DNA of 11,816 nucleotides from Fimbriimonadaceae bacterium (GTDB lineage Bacteria > Armatimonadota > Fimbriimonadia > Fimbriimonadales > Fimbriimonadaceae): contig JACFNW010000026.1 of assembly GCA_019454665.1 (NCBI GenBank), positions 1 to 11,816 of the forward strand, given 5' to 3'. Numbering within the stretch: position 1 is the first letter of the stretch; every line of letters begins with the position of its first letter. Made by a program: the position numbers and the translations under genes. Of this stretch, positions 1-6,839 are shown piece after piece. The notes beneath the pieces are model-generated. The model did no database searches and had not been told where the DNA came from. It saw only the letters and a program-made list of their open reading frames with translations.

Positions 1-592
1 ACCACAGGAAGCCCTTGGCCGTGATCGGCTTCGCCCCCTCGGTCTCGGCAAACGCAATCTCGACCTTGCAGGTGTCCCACGCGCCCACCTTCTCTTCGGC
101 GACGAACTTGTAGGTGACCTTCGCTGCGGGCAGCTCGGCGTCGGGGTCGGCTTTCGATTCGAACGTCCACGAGTCGCCCACCTTCACCGGGGCGTCGGGT
201 GCGCTCAAGACCTGAACGCGGCCCGCGCGGCGCAACAGGGGGAGATTCGCGGCCGGGTCGTCGGTCGCGATCAGCGCGCCCAGCCGGTCGAGCGTCCGCA
301 CCTCGGTCTTATCGGTGTCGAAGTAGAGAGGCACCGGCGCACCCCCCGCGCTGACCTCGAGTCCCGTGGTCTTGGTCTGCTCCTTGTACTCGCCGCTGGG
401 TTCGACCTTGAGAATGCGCTCCTCGGTGTTGTATTTCATCTCGATGGCCATGCCGCCCAGGCTGCCCTTCATCAGCACCTTGACTTTCTGCACGTGGCCC
501 TCGACGATCTTCAGCTTGAACGCCTGCGCCTCCTGGGCCGCGGCCGCTCCGCACAGGGCAAGAAACACACCAACGATGGCGAGTCGAACCAT
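1..592 (-). CDS. Secreted protein of unknown function (C-terminus beyond window)
   Basis: Reading leftwards from an ATG at 592-590, the frame stays open to the window edge (197 codons), so the C-terminus is missing. The N-terminus MVRLAIVGVFLALCGAAAAQ is a classic Sec signal peptide: Arg3, a hydrophobic core, and an AAA|Q cleavage site near residue 19. C14 is preceded by Leu, so it is not a good lipobox. The mature part is polar and beta-rich, with Lys/Glu-rich strands and a WTFES segment, and shows no catalytic motif that I recognise. It resembles the large uncharacterised exported beta proteins of Planctomycetota/Armatimonadota, but I cannot name a family. It diverges from the aminotransferase at 658. 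A TATATT box lies 6 nt before the ATG and there is no Shine-Dalgarno, which supports this start. The codon pattern is GC-rich at third positions, as in its neighbours. Confidence 0.75.
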   Translation of the reverse strand, partial: MVRLAIVGVFLALCGAAAAQEAQAFKLKIVEGHVQKVKVLMKGSLGGMAIEMKYNTEERILKVEPSGEYKEQTKTTGLEVSAGGAPVPLYFDTDKTEVRTLDRLGALIATDDPAANLPLLRRAGRVQVLSAPDAPVKVGDSWTFESKADPDAELPAAKVTYKFVAEEKVGAWDTCKVEIAFAETEGAKPITAKGFLW

Positions 593-598
593 AGGCCC

Positions 599-604
599 AA
601 TATA
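599..604 (-). promoter_or_regulatory. -10 box of the secreted protein gene (leaderless)
   Basis: On the minus strand TATATT is followed by only six bases (GGGCCT) before the ATG at 592. A -10 element this close puts the transcription start at or next to the A of the start codon. No clear -35 is seen about 17 bp further upstream. Confidence 0.55.
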
Positions 605-646
605 GCCCGACCAGTCCGCTCCAAGTGGGGCCAGGCCTCAAACCGC

Positions 647-652
647 TATAAT
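647..652 (+). promoter_or_regulatory. -10 box of the aminotransferase gene (leaderless)
   Basis: A perfect TATAAT ends 5 bp before the GTG start at 658, so the mRNA should begin at or within a base or two of the start codon. There is no Shine-Dalgarno, and no recognisable TTGACA-like box at the usual spacing. With the minus-strand box at 599-604 it makes the 65-bp gap a compact divergent promoter. Confidence 0.65.
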
Positions 653-657
653 CGGCT

Positions 658-1836
658 GTGGCCCCAGCCCTCGCCTCCCGAACCGGGCTCCTCAAACCAT
701 CGCCGACTCTGGCGATCACCGCCAAAGCCAAGGCGCTCAAGGCGTCGGGACGCGACATCATCGCCCTGGCCGCCGGCGAGCCAGACTTCAACACCCCCGA
801 AGCCGTTTGCCAAGCCGCCGAAGACGCCATACGCAAGGGCTTCACCAAGTACACGCCCACGGTCGGCATCCCCGAGTTGAGGCAAGCCGTCTGCGACAAG
901 GCGCTGCGCGAGAACGGCCTCCGCGCCGAGCCATCGCAAGTCGTGGTGAGTTGCGGTGCCAAGCAGAGCCTGTTCAACGCCCTGATGTCCGTGATCGAAC
1001 CCGGCGACGAAGTGCTGGTCCCCGCTCCGTTCTGGGCCACCTACGAAGACCAGGTGGCCGTGGCCGGTGGAACGGTCCGACGGATTGCCACCACGTCGGA
1101 TTCTGGCTTCCTCCCCTCGATCGAGCAGTTCAAGGAAGCCCTCGGCCCGAAGACCCGGGCCATCGTGCTGAACAGCCCCAACAACCCCACCGGCGCGGTC
1201 TATCCGCGCAGCCTGCTCAAGGAGATCGCCGCCCTCGCCATCCGCCACGACCTGTGGATCATCGCGGACGACATCTACGAGCGACTGGTCTACAACGAGC
1301 CCCACCAAAGCATCGCCGCATTGGGCAGCGAAGTCGCCGACCGCACGATCACCATCATGGGCTGCAGCAAGTCCTATGCGATGACGGGCTGGCGCATCGG
1401 CTACGCCATCGCGCCCAAGCGTGTGGCCGAAGCCATGGGCGCGTTGCAAGACCAGGTCACCAGCAACCCGACCTCCTTCGCCCAGGTCGGTGCGCTTGCC
1501 GCCCTTCGTCTCGATCCCTCGGTGGTCGAAGCCATGAGGTGCGAGTTTCTGGAGCGGCGCGATCTGGTCTTGGACCTGCTGCAAGGCATCGAAGGCTTCA
1601 AGACACCGGTTCCCGGCGGGGCCTTCTACGTGATGCCCAACGTCGAGGCGTGCCTCGGCGGCCGCTTCGCCGACGACATGGCGCTGGCCGAACACCTTCT
1701 GGAACACGCGGGCGTCGCGATCATCCCCGGCTCCATCTTCGGCGGCCCCGGCCACATCCGCCTGAGCTACGCCGCCTCGCGCGACGACCTGCGCGAGGGC
1801 ATCGCCCGCATCGCCCGAGCCCTCAACGCTCCATGA
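658..1836 (+). CDS. Class I PLP-dependent aminotransferase (aspartate aminotransferase type)
   Basis: A 392-residue cytosolic fold-type I aminotransferase, the usual length for bacterial subgroup I-gamma/Ib aspartate aminotransferases, which transfer an amino group between aspartate (sometimes prephenate or aromatic acids) and 2-oxoglutarate. Visible signatures are GEPDFNTP (40-47), PAPFWATYE (122-130) with the ring-stacking aromatic W126, SPNNPTG (173-179) with N176, and ADDIYERL (203-210), where D204 pairs with the pyridine nitrogen and D205 replaces the common Glu. Also present are CSKSYAMTGWRIG (236-248) with PLP lysine K238, and HIRLSYA with carboxylate-binding R368. The GTG start is chosen because TATAAT lies 5 bp upstream and the N-terminus (SRTGLLKPSPT) already covers the family's first conserved block. 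Its stop overlaps the rnc start (ATGA, 1833-1836), so the two are probably co-transcribed and translationally coupled. Exact substrate is not decided by sequence; aspC/aspB are possible symbols. Confidence 0.93.
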   Translation: MAPALASRTGLLKPSPTLAITAKAKALKASGRDIIALAAGEPDFNTPEAVCQAAEDAIRKGFTKYTPTVGIPELRQAVCDKALRENGLRAEPSQVVVSCGAKQSLFNALMSVIEPGDEVLVPAPFWATYEDQVAVAGGTVRRIATTSDSGFLPSIEQFKEALGPKTRAIVLNSPNNPTGAVYPRSLLKEIAALAIRHDLWIIADDIYERLVYNEPHQSIAALGSEVADRTITIMGCSKSYAMTGWRIGYAIAPKRVAEAMGALQDQVTSNPTSFAQVGALAALRLDPSVVEAMRCEFLERRDLVLDLLQGIEGFKTPVPGGAFYVMPNVEACLGGRFADDMALAEHLLEHAGVAIIPGSIFGGPGHIRLSYAASRDDLREGIARIARALNAP

Positions 1837-2528
1837 TTCCGCGCCAGATCCCCCTCAAAAGCGAGCAACTGTTCACCCTGGCCACGCGGCACAGTTCGGC
1901 CTGCGCGAACCCGGTCGCGGAGAGCTACGAACGCCTTGAGTTCTTTGGCGACTCGGTGCTCGGTCTCGTGGTCTCGCAGTACCTCTACGAGCACCACCCC
2001 GACTGGGATCAGGGCGTTCTCAGCAAAGCCAAGTCCAGCGTGGTGCAAGAAGGCCCGTTGGCGGAAACCGCACTCAAACTCGGTCTGGACAGGTTCATCG
2101 AACTGAGCGCCAGCGAGGTGGCCTCGGGGGGCCAGCAACGCCCGTCCGTGCTCGCAGACGTGTTCGAGGCCATCATCGGCGCGGTCTACTTAGAGAGCGG
2201 CCTGGAAATCGCCCGCTGGTTCGTGCTGGAGCAACTGCACCCGTATCTGATGCGGATATCCAGCGGGGACGTCAACCCCAACGACTTCAAGTCAAAACTC
2301 CAGGAGGCGGCACAGGCCATCTGGCGCAAGACGCCGCTCTACCGGGTCGCCCACGAAGGGGGCACGGCGCACTCGCGCAAGTTCCACGTCGAAGTCCTGT
2401 TCGACGACGAGGTGATGGGCGAGGGCTGGGGCCGCTCCAAGAAGGAAGCCGAACAGGCCGCCGCTCAGCAGGCGCTCGAACTGATCGAAAGCGCGCGACG
2501 CCACCGCGCCTGGACCGATCAGCCTTAG
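1833..2528 (+). CDS. rnc: Ribonuclease III
   Basis: A 231-residue double-strand-specific endoribonuclease (rRNA processing, mRNA turnover), close to the 226 residues of the E. coli enzyme. The N-terminal nuclease domain carries the family signature YERLEFFGDSVLGLV (32-46), and the second motif ADVFEAIIGAVYLE lies at 108-121. All acidic residues needed for metal binding and cleavage are there: E33, E36, D40, D109 and E112. The C-terminal double-stranded RNA-binding domain runs from about 152 to 218, with the typical DFKSKLQE start, the GxGxSKKEAEQ-like GWGRSKKEAEQAAAQQAL end, and an HVEVLF strand. It starts inside the stop of the preceding aminotransferase (ATGA) with no Shine-Dalgarno of its own, so expression likely depends on coupling. 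In many bacteria rnc sits next to acpP/smc or era; an aminotransferase partner is unusual. The convergent cupin gene lies 37 bp downstream, with no obvious terminator between. Confidence 0.97.
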   Translation: MIPRQIPLKSEQLFTLATRHSSACANPVAESYERLEFFGDSVLGLVVSQYLYEHHPDWDQGVLSKAKSSVVQEGPLAETALKLGLDRFIELSASEVASGGQQRPSVLADVFEAIIGAVYLESGLEIARWFVLEQLHPYLMRISSGDVNPNDFKSKLQEAAQAIWRKTPLYRVAHEGGTAHSRKFHVEVLFDDEVMGEGWGRSKKEAEQAAAQQALELIESARRHRAWTDQP

Positions 2529-2565
2529 AGGGACCGAAGCGGGTTGGGCGGCAGAAGGGACGAGT

Positions 2566-2958
2566 CTATTCCGGACAAGTGTACGGCGTCACTTCCTCCA
2601 GCTCGTCGGGGCTCGAACGCGCAACCACGGCCCAGGCGTCTTCCGTCCCGCTGGGGTTGAACACGTCGTGCGGCACGCCTTCGCGAATGAACACCAGCGA
2701 ACCGGGCCCGTATTCGACAAACTCGGCCAGCCCCTCGCCAAACCGCTGCTGGATCGTGCCCGAGACCACGTAGATCATCGCCTCGAACCCCACGTGAACG
2801 TGCGGCGAGACACGCTTCCCCGGGGGCAGACGCACCAAGTTCATGGACATGCGCCGGGCGCCCACGGTCGAGGCGTTGAGGCTGAGACAATACGTCAGGC
2901 CGGTCCAGCCTTCGCGGGACTCGTGGGTGGAAACGACTTCGATGCCGCGTTCGGTCAT
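2566..2958 (-). CDS. Small single-domain cupin protein
   Basis: A 130-residue single beta-barrel cupin. Motif 1 is [22 protein letters not shown] (46-67), with the metal ligands H53, H55 and E59. Motif 2 follows at [19 protein letters not shown] (84-102), with H97 as the fourth ligand. A complete 3-His/1-Glu set implies a bound metal. Such stand-alone cupins range from dioxygenases and isomerases to non-catalytic sugar or ligand binders, and nothing here tells which. No signal peptide, so cytosolic. It is transcribed away from gatB through a 35-bp gap and has TACCCT six bases before its ATG with no Shine-Dalgarno, arguing for this start and a leaderless message. It converges on rnc. Confidence 0.88.
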   Translation of the reverse strand: MTERGIEVVSTHESREGWTGLTYCLSLNASTVGARRMSMNLVRLPPGKRVSPHVHVGFEAMIYVVSGTIQQRFGEGLAEFVEYGPGSLVFIREGVPHDVFNPSGTEDAWAVVARSSPDELEEVTPYTCPE

Positions 2959-2964
2959 GCCCCA

Positions 2965-2970
2965 AGGGTA
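2965..2970 (-). promoter_or_regulatory. -10 box of the cupin gene (leaderless)
   Basis: The minus strand reads TACCCT, then TGGGGC, then the ATG at 2958. The six-base gap matches that of the other leaderless-looking genes here. Its first base pairs fall inside the inverted repeat at 2968-2981. Confidence 0.5.
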
Positions 2971-2981
2971 CCGAACGGTAC
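2968..2981. promoter_or_regulatory. Perfect inverted repeat between divergent cupin and gatB promoters
   Basis: GTACCG-AA-CGGTAC is a perfect 6-2-6 inverted repeat that covers the upstream edge of both -10 boxes. It could be an operator through which one protein or polymerase complex controls both genes. It could also simply arise because two TAC-starting -10 boxes face away from each other. Confidence 0.4.
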
Positions 2982-2984
2982 ACT
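2979..2984 (+). promoter_or_regulatory. -10 box of gatB (near-leaderless)
   Basis: TACACT ends nine bases before the gatB ATG at 2994, giving a predicted leader of only about 2-4 nt. No Shine-Dalgarno is present in the gap. The position where a -35 would lie is inside the cupin gene's own promoter and start. Confidence 0.5.
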
Positions 2985-2993
2985 CGCGCCACG

Positions 2994-4438
<1,445 letters not shown>

Positions 4439-4442
<4 letters not shown>

Positions 4443-4987
4443 TTTTCAGCTTGATCAGTCTGTTCTTGCTCGCGGGCAACCAGCCGGCCGACATCGCGTT
4501 CCAGCGCAACAACCTGATCTGGGACGCGGCCTACAGCCGGATGGCCGCGCAAACCGATTACTGGTTCAAGAGCGGCGACTTCCCCAGGAGCATCCAGCAG
4601 CTCAAGTTCACCTACGAACTCGACCCCCACGACTACCACATCGCCAGCGACCTGGCGTGGATGCTCGAGAACATCGAGGAGTACGAAGAGGCCGAGGCCG
4701 TCTACGCGCGGTACATCAAGGACAACCCCGGCGACCCCGACCGCGCCCTGCCGCCCGCCCAGTCGGCGTTCAACAACAAGGAGTACGCCAAGGTGATCGC
4801 CCTGCTCGAACCCGTGCTGAGCGACCAAGCGCACCCCAACGTGTTCCGCCTGCTCGCCCACGCCTACAACCGCACCGAGAAGTTCAAGGACGCCCTGCGC
4901 GTCTGGGATTGGTACCTGCGCCTGCATCCGGACGACGAGGCTGGCAAGCGCAACCGCGACAACGTCGCGAAGAAGATCGGCGGCTGA
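4439..4987 (+). CDS. Small tetratricopeptide-repeat (TPR) protein, probably exported or membrane-anchored
   Basis: 182 residues. The first ~12 ([13 protein letters not shown]) form a short hydrophobic segment without the usual positive charge, suggesting a weak signal peptide or N-terminal anchor. The rest is helical and matches repeated TPR units: about 37-66 ([23 protein letters not shown]), 70-99 ([27 protein letters not shown]), a degenerate unit near 105-130, and 135-165 ([28 protein letters not shown]). TPRs are protein-protein docking scaffolds; no catalytic domain is attached, so a specific role cannot be given. The ATG overlaps the gatB stop, and GGAAG lies a few bases upstream, so translation is likely coupled to gatB. 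pyrE follows after 34 bp. Co-location with gatB need not mean a shared function. Confidence 0.82.
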
Positions 4988-5008
4988 AACGCCGTTCCTG
5001 CTTTCGGC

Positions 5009-5014
5009 GATAAT
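5009..5014 (+). promoter_or_regulatory. -10 box of pyrE (leaderless)
   Basis: GATAAT ends seven bases before the pyrE ATG at 5022, inside the 34-bp gap after the TPR gene. A weak CTGAAA (4984-4989) lies 19 bp upstream as a possible -35. pyrE would then have its own leaderless transcript although it also lies downstream of gatB and the TPR gene. Confidence 0.5.
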
Positions 5015-5021
5015 CTCAATC

Positions 5022-5609
5022 ATGGCATCCGCGACGACGGTTGATCTGATCGCTCTGCTCGAGTCCTGCGGCGCCGTGCTACGCGGGCACTTTAGGCTCG
5101 CCAGCGGGCGGCACAGCGACGTGTACGTCGAGAAGTTCCGCATCCTCGAGCAGCCTCGCGTCCTCGAAGCCGCTGTCGCAGCCATCATCCGCAACTTGGG
5201 CGGCGTAAGCCCAACGCTCGTCGTCGGCCCTTCGACCGGAGGCATGATCGTCGCCTACGAAGCCGCCCGCCAACTCGGCTTGACCGCCGCCTACGTCGAA
5301 CTCGTGGAAGGCAAGCGGGCCCTCAGGCGGAACGGCCACATCGCCCCAGACGCACGCGTGCTCCTCGTAGACGATGTGCTCACCACTGGCACGTCCCTCG
5401 TCGAAACCGCCGAAGTCGTTCATGCCGCCGGTGCGACCCTCGTCGGTGTGGGCGTGCTGATCAACCGATCCGAAGCGTGTCCCGACTTTGGCTGCCCCGT
5501 GGTCTCGGCCTGCCGATTCGATGCCCGCAGCTACGCCGAGGACGACCTGCCGGATTGGCTCGCCGCCATCCCGCTCACCACGCCCGGCACGCGCGCCAGA
5601 ATGGTCTAG
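5022..5609 (+). CDS. pyrE: Orotate phosphoribosyltransferase
   Basis: A 195-residue cytosolic enzyme that joins orotate to PRPP to make orotidine 5'-monophosphate, the fifth step of de novo UMP synthesis. The orotate-PRTase N-terminal signature GHFRLASGRHSDVYVEK is at 22-38. The PRPP-binding loop VLLVDDVLTTGTS is at 113-125, with the two acidic residues D117/D118; the first is Glu in many homologues. The Lys/Arg flexible-loop region is GKRALRRNGH (97-106), and the C-terminal PLTTPGTR resembles the PGSR-type end of the family. Length is typical. No other pyrimidine gene is nearby. The TAG stop lies in a CTAG that also contains the stop of the convergent flavoprotein gene, so the two coding regions overlap by 4 bp. 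A close adenine/xanthine-type PRTase is less likely given the orotate signature. Confidence 0.93.
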   Translation: MASATTVDLIALLESCGAVLRGHFRLASGRHSDVYVEKFRILEQPRVLEAAVAAIIRNLGGVSPTLVVGPSTGGMIVAYEAARQLGLTAAYVELVEGKRALRRNGHIAPDARVLLVDDVLTTGTSLVETAEVVHAAGATLVGVGVLINRSEACPDFGCPVVSACRFDARSYAEDDLPDWLAAIPLTTPGTRARMV

Positions 5610-6706
5610 TCCAGGCTCATCGCCTTCATCACCAGCTCCTCGTACGGATGCTCCGAGTAGACGAAGTCGGCGGGCTGGATCGAGAGTTTGTGGTCGTCGG
5701 TGTCGGGGTAGTAGCTCTTCGAGAACGGGTACATCCAGCCCGCGAGCCGCTTGGCCCACGCCATGTTGCCCCCGTGCTCGCTTTGCACCACCTGCGTGTA
5801 GCGCGCCAGCGCGTCCTCGGCTCCCGCCAACGCCTCGGCGACGTGCTCCGCAGCCTTGATGCCCGAGTAGATCGCCGGACGGATGCCCTCGGCGCTGAAC
5901 GGGTCGGTCATGGCGGCGGCATCGCCCACGATGAGGCATCGGTCGCCGTGCAAGTCCATGGGGCCGTCCCACATCATCAGGGGGTGGCCGAAGTGTTGGT
6001 GCGCGTCGGCGTCCACCCCGAACGCCTCGCAATAGCGGGCGAGCACATGGCGCAGCGGCCCCTTGCTTCGCGCCAAAACGCCGCAACCGATCGAGTAGCA
6101 GTTCGCCTTGGGGAAGTTCCAGGCATAGCCGTCCTGCAACACGCTCAAGTCAATGTAGGCGATGCCGTCCGTGGATGCAACGGGGGCCTCCAGTTCGACG
6201 GCGGCCGCTCGAAGAGCGACCCGCTCCGGGAAACCCAGCCAACCCGCCATCGGCCCCTTTGAACCATCCGCCGCCAACACGAAGCGACCTTCGAACACAC
6301 CCTCGTCGGTCGAAACCCGCCACCCCTCGGCGGTTCGCTCGACGCCCGTTGCGGCATGGCCCATGACGACCACGGCTCCGACGCGTTCGGCCTGCTGAAC
6401 CAGGAAGTGGTCGAACGTCTCGCGGTGAACCATCCACAAGGCGGGGGACAGTGGGTAGGGCATCTTCCGATCGCCATGCTCCAGAAAAGTGAGCGTCATG
6501 CCGTGCGCCAGCGTCGAGACCACGGGCGAGAAGTCGAAGTCGAACCAATCGGCGATGCCGGGAAACACGCCGCCGCCGCAGGGCTTGTAGCGGGGCATGA
6601 CCTGCTTTTCGAGCAGCAACACCGAGACGCCGCGCTTGGCGAGATGGTACGCGGCCGAACTGCCCGAGGGCCCCGCGCCCACGATGATGCAATCGAATAC
6701 CGGCAT
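5606..6706 (-). CDS. Geranylgeranyl-reductase-family FAD-dependent oxidoreductase
   Basis: 366 residues. The Rossmann FAD site is at the very N-terminus: VGAGPSGS (9-16) and then LLEKQVMPRYKPCGGGV (31-47), whose KPCGGG is characteristic of geranylgeranyl reductases. Next come the AADGSKG motif (145-151) and the family's DGYAWNFPK block (192-200). The second FAD motif is LIVGDAAAMTDPFSAEGI (258-275). These enzymes reduce isoprenoid double bonds, for example in (bacterio)chlorophyll, archaeal lipids, menaquinone or carotenoid tails. No photosynthesis gene is nearby, so quinone or another isoprenoid is more plausible, but the substrate is not readable. The start at 706 of the 6.0-kb block, ATG at 6706-6704, is chosen because the GxGxxG motif begins only 10 residues in. 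The open frame continues upstream, but that extension lacks family similarity and crosses into the divergent gene. Confidence 0.88.
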   Translation of the reverse strand: MPVFDCIIVGAGPSGSSAAYHLAKRGVSVLLLEKQVMPRYKPCGGGVFPGIADWFDFDFSPVVSTLAHGMTLTFLEHGDRKMPYPLSPALWMVHRETFDHFLVQQAERVGAVVVMGHAATGVERTAEGWRVSTDEGVFEGRFVLAADGSKGPMAGWLGFPERVALRAAAVELEAPVASTDGIAYIDLSVLQDGYAWNFPKANCYSIGCGVLARSKGPLRHVLARYCEAFGVDADAHQHFGHPLMMWDGPMDLHGDRCLIVGDAAAMTDPFSAEGIRPAIYSGIKAAEHVAEALAGAEDALARYTQVVQSEHGGNMAWAKRLAGWMYPFSKSYYPDTDDHKLSIQPADFVYSEHPYEELVMKAMSLD

Positions 6707-6721
6707 AAATGGAGGTGCCGA

Positions 6722-6727
6722 AGTGTA
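6722..6727 (-). promoter_or_regulatory. Possible -10 box of the flavoprotein gene
   Basis: The minus strand reads TACACT, the same hexamer as at gatB, 15 bases before the ATG at 6706. This would leave a leader of about 8 nt without a Shine-Dalgarno. A TTGACC further upstream is 38 bp away and cannot be its -35. Confidence 0.35.
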
Positions 6728-6752
6728 GCCGTTCCGTGCGTCGCCCTGCTGA

Positions 6753-6763
6753 GCCCCTGGGGC
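6753..6763. repeat. Short perfect palindrome in the divergent flavoprotein/oxidoreductase region
   Basis: GCCCC-T-GGGGC sits in the 133-bp gap between the divergent genes at 6706 and 6840. It may be an operator half-site pair. In a GC-rich genome an 11-bp palindrome can also arise by chance. Confidence 0.25.
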
Positions 6764-6839
6764 ACGGTCAACGGTGTTCAGACCTTTTTTGCCGGACCCT
6801 TCGAAGGAGTTGTTGGGACTCGCGGCGAACCCCTCGGCA

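Noticed and set aside
646..1755. A long minus-strand frame opposite the aminotransferase
   Set aside because: It is rich in His, Arg, Gly and Asp without motifs and is the exact antisense of a well-supported enzyme.
807..2528. A 573-codon plus-strand frame that includes rnc with a long N-terminal extension
   Set aside because: The extension is the aminotransferase read out of frame. RNase III similarity begins only after the ATG at 1833.
6707..6717. CACCTCC in the flavoprotein leader, identical to a 16S rRNA anti-Shine-Dalgarno core
   Set aside because: Seven bases match by chance easily in GC-rich DNA and no function as a leader element is suggested by other genes here.
6766..6790. A GGTC/GACC stem followed by six T, looking like an intrinsic terminator
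   Set aside because: The stem is only four base pairs with an 11-base loop, and no gene on that strand ends upstream of it.
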